A stretch of DNA of 64,000 nt from Hawksworthiomyces lignivorus. Taxonomy: Eukaryota > Ascomycota > Sordariomycetes > Ophiostomatales > Ophiostomataceae. Shown here piece after piece: positions 1-12,689 of this stretch. The translations under genes and the position numbers were made by a program. The stretch's first letter is position 1. Every line of letters begins with the position of its first letter. Location of the stretch: the NCBI GenBank assembly GCA_002917075.1, contig NTMA01000036.1, positions 248,001 through 312,000 of the forward strand, in the 5' to 3' direction. Below the pieces are notes generated by a model. That model saw only the letters and a list, made by a program, of their open reading frames with translations. It had not been told where the DNA came from and searched no databases.

Positions 1-39
1 TGCCCAGACCCCGAGGCCTACGACAGCGCGGACAGTCAT
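1..39 (-). CDS. possible 5' end of a gene leaving the window
   Basis: An ATG on the minus strand opens a frame of 13 codons (MTVRAVVGLGVWA) that runs off the left edge of the window. The visible residues are hydrophobic, as in a signal peptide or membrane anchor. The DNA upstream of it is strongly purine-rich on that strand, which fits a fungal promoter or leader. Only 13 codons are visible, so this is a weak call and no function can be given. Confidence 0.25.
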   Translation of the reverse strand, partial: MTVRAVVGLGVWA

Positions 40-1580
40 GCCGGCACAAAGTGTGCCCCTCTCGCGTGCCCAGGTGCCTCTGTTTGCCTGCCTGTGACTC
101 CACGTCACTTACTCTTTCCCCCCATTGCTGGCGGCGGCTCGCAATTCGCGATTTCCTAGTGACGTTTTTGCTTTGCTTCCGTCTCTTCCCTGATCGGCCG
201 TGTCCTTTCTGTCCCGCTGCTCGTTTTTCCCATTTCCGACTCAGCCTTCGTTTTCTTCTTCTCTTCCTCTCTCCCATCTAGCGTTTGTTATCTTCTTCTC
301 TCTCGATCCTCACAAGCCCTTTCCTTATCGCCATCGCGGCCACTGGCCGAGGAGGCACGTCGGTTCCGATATATTTCATTCTATCGACTTCTATCTTCAC
401 GTCTCATTTTTTCCTCTTTGCGTCTTTGCGCCACAAGCGACGTCACGCCGTTTTGCTAAACCTCACCACCTCCTTCACCATAGTGACGCTCGGTTTCCTC
501 TACTGTAAACGGCTTTTTCCTCGCACCTTGACTAAACGTCTCGTCCTTTCTCTCATCGGCCCTGGTGTTGCATAGTGCAGGATTGCCACTTCCACACGTC
601 CTTCTGTAAACTGATATCTGACCTATTTCTTTGCGACTTTCCGCTGCTTGCCGCTCCACCTGGACAACAGCGTCTCCGTCACAGGACGACGTCTCCAACT
701 GTTCTCCAGTATTTTCCCAGTGCGAAGTACTGCAGATTGTGCGACAAACAAATATTGCCTGCATAGCGACTCGCTTTCGCCTACATACGCTCGCTGTTCT
801 CATCTTCACCGACTCTACGTGACTTTGTTCTTCCGGCCCTCTACGTCGTGTCTTCATCTTTAACGAGCTGCTGCCAGCGCATTTCTCATCTTCTCCGCGG
901 TTCCTCAATCCTACAGACGACGCTGGCTTTCCTTTTATCGGCTGCATGCATATATACCGACTCTGCGTTGTACGACACCAGCCAGCGACCTGCAGATAAG
1001 GAGGGGGGAGAGAACAGCACTCAAGTTTTTCTTTGCACTCAACGCTGAACTTTTGGATGGCCTGTGTTTCCGGAACCCAACCTGCCCAACATCGACCTCA
1101 AATCGCTGTGTGTTCCTTTGTTGACAATTGTTTGTCTCTTCCTCAGACGTCTTGCGGGATTGCCGGTGGAAAAAGAGTCTCTTGTAGCGACTCGAATCAG
1201 ATTCCATCAAGGTAAGCGATCTGCACGAAATGAAATGAAATGAAGAAAAGAAGACCGAAGCAAAAGAGGGGTCAGAACGGACACCTGCATTTGCATCGTG
1301 TACCTGCTGGGTGTCACAGCATATCTTGTACTAACATATTTGTTTGCTTTCTTCTTTACGATAACCTTCTAGTTCACATATTTATTCTACGTCTGCCTGG
1401 TCTTCGATTCCTGGCTTCGACTGCAAAATATTTTGGCCACCACATCAAAACCGGCTCGAAGCGGCTCGTCCATAGCTTATTCGTTATTCTTGATTTATTA
1501 TTCAACGTCTTAGCGGTTTTTGCTCTTCGTTTGCTTGCTATATTATACCCACTATCGTTTTTTGTTTCTGTTTCGCCATC
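40..1580. promoter_or_regulatory. pyrimidine-rich leader and promoter region of the PA-TM-RING gene
   Basis: No convincing coding frame was found. The plus strand is rich in CT tracts from about 160 to 900, as in fungal promoters and long 5' leaders. Small open frames on both strands here look random. The region probably serves the RING gene starting at 1581 and may also serve a divergent gene at the left edge. Confidence 0.45.
1212..1372 (+). other. candidate 5' UTR intron
   Basis: A GTAAGC donor at 1212 is followed by a CTAAC branch-like motif near 1331 and a pyrimidine-rich stretch ending in TTCTAG at 1372. This would be a 161-base intron in the leader of the RING-protein gene. It is a sequence-only guess. 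Confidence 0.35.
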
Positions 1581-3417
1581 ATGTCGCTCCTTATCCGTGC
1601 CTTGTCCACGCTGGCTGCATGCACTGTGACGGTTTTCGTCATCGTCCGAGCAATCGCCGCTTCTAGCTACCCGGTGCCTCCTCGCACCAGGCCGCTCCGT
1701 GCAGTTCCTGCCTTTCAACTCTTTCCCCCGAACGCAGCGATATCTCTGACCGAGGACAACAGCACCTTTTTCCCTGCCCGCCCTGCTGCCTTCGGGCCGG
1801 AATTACCTGTTGATGGATTGAGTGCTATACTTTGGATCGGTGCTGGTTTTGGAGAAGATGGTGTTGAACCGCAAGGGGAGCTGGGCTGCAGCGATGTGCC
1901 TGGGTGGGACGGGCGCCGTGCTGCTGACGGCATGCCTATTTTCCCCGACGAAAAATACCTAGACGATGGCACAGACAACTATCTCGAAGATTACTCCGCA
2001 GGAGCATACTACCGCAACCTGCACAAAACCACACATGCAAAAGCAGCTGTTGCTCCTGCTAGCGGTGCTGGCGCTGGCGCCATTGCTGGTGCTGCTAATG
2101 TACATGATGCTGTTGCACCTGTTGCTACAACAGAATTGGTGCCGGGTGCAAGAAATCCAAAGGACGGGCCTCGCAGAGATGGGTCGCGGAAGGACATCTC
2201 GCGCAAAGAAAGCGGCCGATCCGAAGCGACACATCACAGCGACATTCAGTCTCTGCAGGAAGGAGCCGAGATTGCTGGAAAGATTGTGCTACTTAGGCGG
2301 GGCGGCTGTGGATTTCTGGCAAAGGTGATGTGGGCTCAGAGACGTGGTGCTGTTGCTGTGATTGTTGGCGACGATCGCAAAGGCGGTCCGTTGATTCAGA
2401 TGTACGCCAGCGGCGATACCTCGGACGTCACGATTCCCTCCGTTTTCACGGCACATACAACAGCTCACTTGCTGACGGCCTTGGCGGCATCGGCTGTGCA
2501 AGACGACGACCCGACTTCAAAGAAGAAAGCCGCTGCGAAGGAGATCAAAACACAAACTACGACTGAGTCGGCCGCGCCTCAAAAAACCGAGACTTCAGAC
2601 ACATGGTTCTGGAAGTCTCGGCCGAGGGAGTGGGTCCTAGACGAATATGTGCCAACAGAGCCGGCAGTCACAACAACTACTACTGGTCCAAATCCCACAG
2701 CAACACGCGCGCGCCGGCCGGGTTATCCCATTGCAGACAATGGCCATGCCCTCTATGTTACCATTGCTCCCGCCCGAGGTGGCCTCCCCCTCATTGACAC
2801 ATTGCTGGTTGTCATTGCCAGCCCAATGCTGGCCATTGTAGCCATCACCGGTGTCTTGCTTTTCCTTCGGGCACAGTGCCGATACCGCGCCTGGCGCGCA
2901 CCCAAGGCTCTTGTTGCTCAGCTGCCTGTCCATATTTTTGTTCCTCCTGGAGCACCTCCTCCAGCTCCAATTACTGTTCCCGCCGGGTCTGCTGCTGCAA
3001 GCCCAATCCCGTCTCCACCGAGGTCTCCGAGCCCGCCAAGCCTGGAGCCAACCGTCACAACACCGCTTCTCCAGCGGCCCCGGTCGCGTACTACAACAGG
3101 TGTTCCTGGTGATGAGCGTCGCGTTACGATAACCTTGCCTCAACCACCACAGCCTCCACCATCTCGCTACTTCCAGGTTGAATGCGTTGTGTGTTTAGAG
3201 GAGTATGTTGCCGGTGACCGCATTATGCGCTTACCTTGTGGCCACGAGTTCCACGCATCTTGCATGTACGTTTTCTTATATGCTTCTTTACATACTGTTT
3301 TAAGATTGCCTGTACTGACATCTTTATCCCAGTACTCCCTGGTTGACCACACGACGGCGGACTTGTCCAATCTGCAAAGGCGATGTTGTTAAAGCAGCTG
3401 CTGGAGAGGCTGCTTAA
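1581..3417 (+). CDS. PA-TM-RING E3 ubiquitin ligase
   Basis: Two exons (1581-3265, 3333-3417) encode 589 residues. The 67-base intron interrupts the RING finger and has a CTGAC branch site. Seen in order: a hydrophobic N-terminal signal or anchor; a protease-associated (PA) domain at about 215-300 with IVLLRRGGCGF; a membrane span at about 402-432; a proline-rich cytosolic stretch; and a RING-H2 finger. The finger has ligands C535, C538, C553, H555, H558, C561, C573 and C576, ending RRRTCPICKGDVV. Family knowledge: PA-TM-RING proteins are transmembrane ubiquitin ligases of the endomembrane system that sort or degrade membrane proteins. Without the intron the open frame stops after the sixth ligand, so the spliced model is needed for a working finger. 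The ATG at 1581 is chosen because the hydrophobic leader follows it directly. The substrate is unknown. Confidence 0.88.
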
Positions 3418-3897
3418 TATCTGCTGGAATTCTAAATGCCTCCTCTCTTTTGTTGGCTCGGGTCTCTTTTTATGTTTCGTACATACGGGTATGTCTTATC
3501 ATGTTACGCAAGCTTCGCCAGCTTGCGAAAGTTTCTGGCTCTTCTGGGAATGGATGTAACTTTGGGTCTGTAGCAACCTTCATTGGAGTAATTGTGTAAG
3601 CGGAAACATTGTTTCGGTTAGGTTTTGATTTTATTCCCCTCTAATTATTTATTCTATCTATTTGCATCTCAGCCCTATGGTATCATTTCTTTTCCATTCA
3701 ACCTTTCTCCCATTCCTCCGATTCCCTGGCCCTACTATCTCTAGCCTGGGAATTTAACAGTTTTATTTAACAAGCATCTAACACTGAAGACTTGAAAGCT
3801 GCTGGCTTTGGAAACATTCAATTGGGTATATGGATTTCGTTTTAAATTGATAGAAGATTCCTTTTTCTGCTTCATCTGCAACAGAAATCTTATTGTG
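3418..3897. other. convergent 3' intergenic region
   Basis: This lies between the RING gene (plus) and APN2 (minus). It is AT-rich, presumably two 3' UTRs with polyadenylation signals. No gene is seen. Confidence 0.6.
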
Positions 3898-6376
3898 CTA
3901 CTTTTTCCTCGCTGGATTCCAGTCGCGACACCACACGAATGTCGTACACTGCCATGCCGTCCCCTTCTCGCGCCGACCAAGGGGTCCCGGTGGCCGTGCA
4001 CACATATAAAACGAGCGCCCATTGTTGACACCTGCTTTCTTCGTCACAAATGTCTTGCACGGCTCGCCATGTTCGCACAGTGGAGCTTGGTGCTGACCCA
4101 AGCCCAGTCTAGACCACGTCTTTTTGGCTGCGTCCATATTGGCGACGAGCTCTACGGCGTCGTCGAGATCAGCGGCGGGGGGCATCGGCGCGCTGGGCAG
4201 TGTTCCGCCGTTTGCCGACGAATCTGCATCTCCGCTGTCTTCGCCGCTATTGTGGTTGGTTTCCTTATGCTGCTGTGATTCCTGCTGCTGTTGCGGCTGC
4301 GGAGAGCTCTGCTTCTGAGGAGGGTCGCGTGCCTGAAGAAACATATTGATCGAAGTCTGAAAGCCCGCCGTCGTCTTGGCTTTTTTCGCTGGGCGCGACG
4401 AGGAAGTTGACGCACTTGAGCCAGCTGCGCTTCGCGAGCGGGCTAAGGCCCGCCTCGGCGGAGCTTTTGGTTTGGGCGGCGGCTTGGTCGACGGAGCTTC
4501 GCCGCTAAAATATGGTTCTGCATAGTTTGAGTCAAAGTCGGAGTCGTCAAGCGGCGTCTCCCCCCGCTCAAAGGGTAGATCTGTAAATTCTGAGCCGACA
4601 GCTGGGATTGTGTTTGTTATACTTTCTTTCTCTGGCTGACTTTCGATAAATGGGGTATCCAAGTGCGATGGTGAATGGGCTGAGCTTGCTTCTTCTTGGT
4701 AACCACCTGTACTCAGAGAGTCGTTCTCTTTCTTTTTGAGAGAAACGACAAGCTCTGTAGCGGGTTCAGATTCAACCTCTTCATCCATGATTCCGAATGG
4801 CTCATCCTTTTGGACAACGCCACCATCTTCTTCATCGGAGGACTCGACAATTTCCACAACATCTGCTCTGAAAATATCAGGCAAATCTTGATGGAAATAT
4901 TCCATGGAAACATTGGCATTTATAGGGGTACCTGGCTCGGTTTTGGGCTCTGGTGGCGTCGTAGCCTTTATCGACTGCTTAAACATGTTGCCAATGTGCT
5001 GGCGATTTGAGAACTGCGGCATACGTCGGGCAGATTGAGGGAAGCGCTTCAGCAGTGCTGCATCTCTGTCTGCTGGCAGCTTCAGCTGTCCGTCGACAAC
5101 CCGCCCTGGAGGATTTAAATAATCCAAGGCGTGTGTGCTTTTACCCGTGTCTACATCTTCAATGCTGTCGCGCAGGACGACATAGACTGGGCAGTGATCC
5201 GAGCCCAGAAGATCAGCTTGTATATCGGCTGCCGCTACCAGCTGCATGAGCTTTGGGCTGCACAGGATCATATCAATGCGCGACCCGTAGTTGGCTGGCC
5301 GGTGGTTCTTCTTTGTATCCCAGCAGGTGAACATACCAGTCCGTGTCGGGTGCAGCTCGCGACAGGCGTCATACAAGACTGGCGGCCGCCGCTTCTCTAC
5401 TGTCTCATCGATGATGGGGTTGCCCGCGTCTGTGACCTGACGGCTGTTGAACAGAAGCTGATTCAGAAGCTTCGGCGACCACGATGTCATGTAGTCTTCG
5501 TCAAATTCAAGGGCTTCAGCGACAAGCTTTTGACCCTGGTGGCCCCAGATACCGGCCGTGTCGAGCTGGTCGCGCATAATGTTGAAGTCGCCACATAATA
5601 CAATGTTCTTCCCTACAGCAGCAAGGTTGCGGACGCGGGCGTCCAGTGCCATGAGAAACGTGTTTCGGTATCCTGTGCGTTCGTGATTTCGGCGTGCCGG
5701 ACAGTACACGTTGATTAGAACAAAGAGGGGAAACTCTAAAATAAGGCACCGTCCTTCCACGTCGATGGCTTCCCGACCGACGGCTGCTTTACGGAGCTGT
5801 TTGTCGGTGGGATAGCCGCCAATCTGGTCTTCAGAAGGCAAGTCCAAGTAGCGAGCTTTTGTGCCGGGGACTCTGAGCACACCTGTCACACCTTCTTCTA
5901 CCCGAATCGGAATGCATTTAGTATCTCTTGTGTATACAGCAACACCCGAGTAGCCTGCCCTCGCTAGTTAATACAAAGAGAACGCTATTGTAACTGAGAA
6001 AAAGGATGCATTATTACCGGTTTGGCTATGGGGAAAGCTATAAAAGGTATCCCAGCCATCGACAAAAACAAGATCATCTGATAAACTAGACTTGGGCGTT
6101 TTGACTTCTTGAAAACAGACAATATCTGCTTCCAGAATATCAAACATGGCCTCGTCATGTTAGCTTCTAGTAATAATGAGCTGAAACTGACAAGTGAATA
6201 ATAACAGGCGAAGGCAAGTACCTGCAGGTTCCGTTCTTTGTTCCATGGCGAATATTTGAATGGGTTACGAATACCGTTCACTAAATGGCATGCCGGTTAA
6301 AGAGAGAAGAGAGAGGAGATTATTAGAAAAAGATATCTTGAGAAATACCATTCCAAGTGACAATGCGAACGGTCAT
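3898..6376 (-). CDS. APN2: AP endonuclease 2 (class II, ExoIII family) with GRF zinc finger
   Basis: Four exons (6349-6376, 6222-6280, 6018-6150, 3898-5954) encode 758 residues. Seen: the exonuclease/endonuclease/phosphatase fold with all ExoIII-type motifs, namely TWNVNGIR at 7-14, FQEVK with E44, GDFN with D196 and N198, and SDHCPV with D326 and H327. A long disordered middle follows, then a PCNA-binding-like motif QTSINMFL at 606-613. A C-terminal GRF zinc finger starts at CEHGEPC, about residue 700. Family knowledge: Apn2 cuts abasic sites and trims blocked 3' ends in the nucleus, guided by PCNA. The 28-base first exon holds the start and the first motif, so the longest open frame alone misses the N-terminal 95 residues. 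In many ascomycetes APN2 borders the mating-type locus; no MAT gene is visible beside it here. Confidence 0.93.
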
Positions 6377-7244
6377 CTGAGGAAGAAAGTTAGTGAATAT
6401 GGTCAAACAGCTCAGTATTCCTAAGCTAGTAGACTTATTCTACGTTTGAAATAGGGAGAAAGCAAGAGTTGTTGCTCACATTGTCGGGGTCAAGAGAGAA
6501 ACTAAAATACACTATGTTCGATCGGCATACGAGGGAGACATCGAGGAGACATTTACTCCGAAGGAAGGCTGCCTGCAGCAAATAATGAAACGAATACTAA
6601 ACCAAGAGCTGCTTTGAGAAGTCTGCTGTTAGAACAGACACTCTGTGGAATTCAATAAACTGAAGGATAAGTTGATCTTGAGATCGTGGTCGCGAGGCTC
6701 AAGACGTGATGAGAGTTCGCCCCTCGCCGCGAAATCATGTGACAAAAGTAGCATAGTACACGTGACGTGAATTGCAGACTGTTTCTTACCAACTGCTCCT
6801 CCGAGAAAGAGCAGACATGGCAATGACGACAGCAGTGCTGAAAGAAATATTGTAAGAAAAAGCAAATTCATACTCGTAATACTGGCGCTCTTTTCTGAAT
6901 ATTTAAGCTGAAGTCATATACATTGGCTCAAATTGAAACGCTTTCACAGTCGCACACTCAAGATCGCTTTTGAATTGGAAGATAAGAAATTGCTGAACAT
7001 GCAGCCTTAAAACACAACCAGATCCGGATCCATCCCCGGATACACTGCTCCAAGAGAAACTCCCCTTTTGTCATCATATCGCTAGTTAAAACCATACACC
7101 AAACATAAGAAAACGATAAGCCAAGAAGAAACCAAATCCGAGGAAAGGAGATATGTTCATGGCTAGGTTAAAGCGAACATAAAAACCAGAAAAGACATGA
7201 TATGCAACGCCCGCTCGAAGTGTCTGCAAGGAATCCATCTTGGA
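6377..7244. promoter_or_regulatory. intergenic region upstream of APN2
   Basis: This holds the promoter of APN2 and the 3' flank of the Zn2Cys6 gene, both on the minus strand. The short frames in it look random. No HMG-box or alpha-box mating-type gene is seen. Confidence 0.5.
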
Positions 7245-10214
7245 TTACGCATACATTGCTTTATACAGAACACCGGCCACATATCGGGCCATGTCTGACT
7301 TTTTGCCGAGATACCACAGCGCTTGGATGCACTCTTCGCAACGCCGCAGGCTGTTTCTGCAGGCTTCTTCGTCGTGGCCCAGCAGATCGGCCGACGATTG
7401 CAGCCGGATCTCATCTACGTCCTTGAGGTGCAAGATGGCAGCTCGTGAAAAGGAGCGGATGAGAAGGATGGTCCAGGGCTCGGTCAGCACGGTGCCTTCG
7501 CGGACGGCGAAGTGGAAGTCGGGCATCTGCGGCTCGGGGTCGGCCTCGCTACAGGTCCGCGGCGTGGCGATGCGGGCCAGGTCAGAGAGCTGCACCGCGC
7601 TCGACTTGCGAATGCATGCCACCGTGTGCGCGACGCGGCGCGCCTGCCGCATCTCGGCGAGGCCGACTTCGAGGTCGTCGATGAGCTCGATGGCGTCGGC
7701 CAGCATCAGCGCACCTAAGTGCCAGTGCGCTAGGATACACACAAACCAGCCGCGAATGCGGGCCGGCACGGTAAGGTGGTGCTCGATCAGGTCGTGGTAG
7801 AAGGCGCTGTAGGTGACGTTCCAGTAGCGGTAGACGAGCAGCGTCTCACGCAGGATCTCCTCGATTGGCTCGCCGTGGGTCATGTATGGCTTCCGCAGCA
7901 TGCCCTGTAGGTATATCACGTAGCGGTACAGCAGCACTTTGACCGGTGTTGACCGTGTGACCGCATTTGCGGCGTCATCGTACGAGCAGGGCCAGCGGTA
8001 CCGTGACTGAGATGAGTTCACAGGGTTGTCTTGGATGAAGAGATCGATGCGCCATCGGTTGCTCTTATGCTTGCGGACAAACTGGCTGTTGCTGGTGTAG
8101 CGGGAGTAGCTGCCGTGGCCGGCAATGGAATTGCCGCCATCCGTGGAGGAAGACTTCAGATCACCCTGCGAGAACATGTGCTCGTGCTCTGCGGCCTCGT
8201 GCTGGCTGTCGTCGTCGGCCAAGACGACCGGTCGCTCGGTCATGGACGAGGAAATCGTGTCAAACATGACGGCCAGCCAGAAGAGCAGTCCCACTGTCTG
8301 GCTGTCTTCCGACGTTGGTGTCGACGAGTCGGGCATCTCGAACGATTCTCGCAGCTGCTCCCCCAGTAAACCCACCTCGTGATTGTCAAACTTGAGTTTC
8401 ATGGCGTGGATTTTCCGGGCCGCGCGCTCAATGAAAATTGGTGGACCGTCTCTGTCTAGGACTTCGCTAAGCCTCGCAAGAATGATTTTGCGCTTGGCCC
8501 GAGAATGCTCGTTGGCCTGCACTCTGTCCATTTCAATGCCGGCCGCATATGCAGGGAGATCAGCACTGCTGTGAATCTCAAGCTCCTCGAACTCATCTTC
8601 TTCCCACGGTCTCTGCGTCAAGCCAAATATCAGCTCGGCGCACACAACACGATAAGATTCAATGTCCGCACAATCTTGCAGGGCCTGTCGAGCCTGTTGC
8701 CAGAACTGGCGCTGAATGCTTCGATCAAATTCCTCTGCCATGGAGCTGGTCGTGGATCCAAAACCTGCCCCATACGACTCGCGCTGGCGTCTGCTCGCTT
8801 GTGCCCACTGCGTTGCAAAAGCCACGATGACCAGCTGCAGCGCCCTCTGACTGGCTTGGTTCTGTGATCGGGTCAACTTCATAATACCAGCGGCCTGGGC
8901 GACCTTATCGAGCTTGTTGACTCTGTGCAACACTCTGTTCGACCATTTTGCTCCGAATTGCTGTTGATGGTGCGGCCTTGGCGACCAGGTTCGCCTGCCT
9001 CCTATAGGCGGCATAAGAGAGCTGTCCACCACGCCGGGACTCAGCGCATTCGCAATATTTTTCCGCTTTGGTGGCCGTGCCCAGACATTGTATGGGCATG
9101 TCTCCTCTGTGATCCAGCAGGTCAAGTTGTGTTCAAGAACGTCGTGATATATCTGCAGCAGATTTTGAGAGATGCTCTGGTTATTGATCTGCGTGGCCAT
9201 CATGTACTCCAGGCTGGAAGGCGAAGTCGGCATCAGAGAGTATGACGAGGTCTGGCGCACTGGGACATTGGAATGTCGATGGAATGGTGATTTGTGCATA
9301 GATAGGTTGTCTGCAATTGCCGACGTCGAAGAGGTATCATCGTCCTCGCTAGGCATAGACGAGAAAACATCTGGAGGGGACAACTCAATCATGGATTGGG
9401 CGTGTGTTACGTCAATATCTGCCTGTGTCGGGACTAGACTCCACAATGCGACCTGGTCTTGTGACATATTGTGGAATGCAGGCCGTGACACCAATTCAGT
9501 CGTGTTAACCGGTATGCCATCCAGCGGTAAGCCCATCAGACTTGAATTGTCCACTGTGGTGGTGTGGCCGCTAAAGGCCAGCGCAGGCAACCCCGCACCA
9601 TTGCCAAACTCATGGTGGCCACCTGGGAGAGTTGGGTATGAGTTCAGATCTGGAAGGACTGGGAAGGCTTGGTGAGTGGGATCCCAATATGGTATATCCA
9701 CTGACGTTACGGGAGCGGGAGCCGCCGCGTCATCCGTATCGGAAGTTGTTCGATGGGTTGATGCCGTAGACTTCGGCGGGGAAGGGAATACTGGACCGCC
9801 TTGGCGGTCTTCGGCTCGTTTCCGTTTGATCCGACGGTGCTCATTGGAGCGAGATGTAGAAGCAGCCTGGGCAGCCTGCAGCTGTGTTCGTGCCCAGTTC
9901 AACGTACAATGCTTGTTTGTTTTGACACAATACGAGCAAGGCAGATAGTCGTTCTCTACGACGACAGCGTCAGGAAGGCATTAGCAAGTGGGAAAATGCG
10001 ATAAATTTTGATTTGACAACCAGATTGGGAGAATTTGAGGCGCAGATTTGGCCTTACCGGTAATCTCGCCATCCGAACGCTTCTCGCTAATCTCAGTCCC
10101 ACTCCGGAACCCTGCCGGAACGGAGCCTCCACGCAGGCCATCCCGGAGAGAGGGTGCATCGCAGGCCCGTTTGGCTTTCCGGCACTGGTCGCAGGAATGG
10201 TTTTGGCGACGCAT
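7245..10214 (-). CDS. Zn2Cys6 transcription factor with split zinc cluster
   Basis: Two exons (10058-10214, 7245-9955) encode 955 residues. The zinc cluster is cut in two by a 102-base intron (GTAAGG donor, CTGAC branch). The first half is CDQCRKAKRAC (C8, C11, C18); the second is CSYCVKTNKHC (C59, C62, C69). The linker of 40 residues between C18 and C59 is far longer than the usual 5-12. A basic stretch (RRIKRKR) follows, then a low-complexity region and a long helical C-terminal part resembling the fungal-specific transcription factor domain. Family knowledge: such proteins bind CGG-type DNA elements and control metabolic genes. The start at 10214 is preferred over the in-frame ATG at 10448, because a TATAAAT box at 10461-10467 lies only about 15 bases upstream of the latter. 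The target genes are unknown. Confidence 0.85.
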
Positions 10215-10460
10215 TCCTACGGCGCTCTGTAGATGAGGGCTTTCCTGTCGTCCTGGTTCCGTGTCTCGTGAGGTTGGCCGACTGTGATGCCGCGCGGTCG
10301 CCCCGTGGGTTGGATGGAGATAAGTACGTAAGGATGTGTATTTCTGCGCCAGATTACGAGAGAAAAGGTCACAGACTACGAGAATAGGCTTGGCTTTGCG
10401 AGGCAAATTTCTGTGGGCTGCTCTACGTCTCCGGTTCGCCGAGAACATCCACTTCCCCGC

Positions 10461-10467
10461 ATTTATA
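10461..10467 (-). promoter_or_regulatory. TATA box of the split-cluster Zn2Cys6 gene
   Basis: TATAAAT on the minus strand lies about 250 bases upstream of the chosen start codon. A transcript starting about 30 bases downstream would exclude the upstream ATG at 10448. Confidence 0.45.
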
Positions 10468-12656
10468 CAGAGCTAAAAACATCGCCCGATCCTCCTTCGT
10501 GTGGGCATCCTATGAAAATCGTCGAGCAATTTCCACATTGCGTGTTGGGTTGTCAGGATCCAGACTTGCTCACAGGGCCCTGTTAATCCAGGCAGTGCTG
10601 GCCGTTTGCGTGTCGAACATTGGAGGCCGGGTACACCAGAATTTCGTCCGCCGGAGGAGGACGAACGACACCCCGAGAAGGCTCCTTTGCTGTGAAACAG
10701 GAGGCAAAAAAACGCGTTGCTCGTGCAAAATGTTTTCTTTGGTGGTGGGGCGATAAGCGCCTTTGCAGTCCAGGTTTCAGATACTCACAATCATACAATG
10801 TCACTGCTATGTGTGAACTCGTGCAAGTGAAGCTGACGGATTGCGGCAGAAGCTGAGAAAAGCAGTCGCGGTGAAATTGGCTGATGGGCTGATGCGGGAA
10901 ACTGAAAATGCGGAGTAATACCACACCGAAACCCTCCAACACGCACAAAGAAAGAATGGATCCGACGACATCATACTGTCTCTTTTTGTTCAAGAGTGTT
11001 TCTCCTTGTGCTCGTACTTGTACTCGGACTTGTGAACTGCTCCACCAACATGGGTCTAATTCCGTGTCTGGATCCACGGAGTCTCACCCAAATTTGGCGC
11101 ACTTACACATACTAATATCGCGGAATGGAAGAGAGTAGAAAAGATACAAAGATTTAATAGGTAGCTGCAAATCCACTTAGATCCGCGACAGAAAGTATCC
11201 GGCAACCTGGTTTGAACTGCGCCAATCAACGCAATTTGAACTGCATTCGCTGGCCTTTCTTCTGAGTAATCCATTATATCATATTGTACGCCCAGGAATG
11301 CCAGGCTATCATCTTTCTCAACAACCGCCAGACTAGGATGCATGCTCAAGCAGGTACTGGGATGTCCATATATTTGTACGTGCTACCACGGTATCCGCAT
11401 TGCTTTTTATTGCTAACAGAAGGGCGCAATTATGGGAGTAGAGCGGACGAGCTCCGACTTCGTAAGGCAAGATGCTGGTGGGTTTGCCGCTGCAGCCATA
11501 TTGGACCGCTCGTAGTCTTCGCTTCGACCGGCTGATATAACAAAATCCTGCTTTGTATCAGTGGCAGGAACAATATGCGAGTGAGACAGAGTAATCTATA
11601 TTGAGAAGATTTATGAAAGTTCTATCCGTCGAGCCATGCCGTCTTGAAGATATCTCTTCTCGGTTGGTTTCACGCTTTTAACAGTTTAGTGGCTGTTATT
11701 GTAGTTGATATGTGACAGCGTACAATCGATTGATAGGTGGTGTACGAAAACGAAATTTCTCTATTGAACTGTCATTTCTTAGAAACTATCGTAACTTGGA
11801 TCATTTCATCAGCGACGGTTACCGCCGGCTTGAACAGGTTCAAGCATCTCTATGTCTTGTGTACACTAAGAAGCTTATCAGGTTCTTGTTAGCTGAGGTA
11901 GTCTTCAATTGAGATATTCGTGATAAAATGGCGAATACTTTCTCACCAGCTATCTCGGCACCGATACCGGTAGAAGAACGCATCAGATCCTAAAACTAAA
12001 CATATTGAAAGCGGCCAGCGACATAATTGCTTGTCGCAAGTGACGAATGAATTCTCTTTGGCGGTTGCATCCTGTGATTATGACGTTGGTTTGCATAATG
12101 GTGCTGTTTTTCAAAGTCACTCTTGCGCCGAAGAGCCGCAGCTTGGCCTACGAAAAGGATCCTAAAATTTTGAACCGTACTTTTAAATGCTTTCCCTAAA
12201 TGCTGACCGGAACGTGATTTTCTTGGGCCTAATTGATCGTTCTTTAATACTGCTGTACGTATATCGTTGTCAACAAGAAGGGAGGCTATGGCACCGCCAA
12301 AATGCCGGCGCGTATGATACAGTCAAAATTGTTCTATCAACGTCACTAAGCTGTAAGATAAGTATATTCCCTTTGCATTATTAGCAGAGACAATTTTTAA
12401 CAGAATTACAAATGATGTGCTTTTTACTCGTTCAGAGTCCTTCCTTTTGGGTTGCCTGCTTGAGGATTGTGAGGTGCGTAATCTCGATCTGAAGAGCGGG
12501 TAGTTCTCTCGTGTTTGCTGCATTTTAGAGACGAAATAAGTACCATAAGCTTTCCAAAGGTATTCTGAGCACTTACATAAAGATTGATGGAACTTTGATG
12601 GACTGGAAACTCTGTTTAAAATGCAATTTTGTTCTTGCTAGAGGTTTTGGTTCATA

Positions 12657-12689
12657 GTTAAAATTGCACTTGTAAAGTGCATTTTTAAC
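12657..12689. repeat. inverted repeat with 15-base arms
   Basis: The arms GTTAAAATTGCACTT and AAGTGCATTTTTAAC are complementary with one mismatch and are separated by 3 bases. Related words (GCAATTTTGTTC near 12623, GTGCAATTTTAGTTC near 12856) lie close by. This may be a decayed miniature transposon end or a hairpin; function unknown. Confidence 0.5.

Noticed and set aside
456..947. 163-codon minus-strand frame in the leader region
   Set aside because: No motif and no splice support; it lies in CT-rich promoter DNA.
6377..7244. mating-type gene beside APN2
   Set aside because: Looked for an HMG box or alpha box on both strands next to APN2 and found none.
10583..11077. 164-codon minus-strand frame
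   Set aside because: No recognisable domain, poor coding character and no splice partner.
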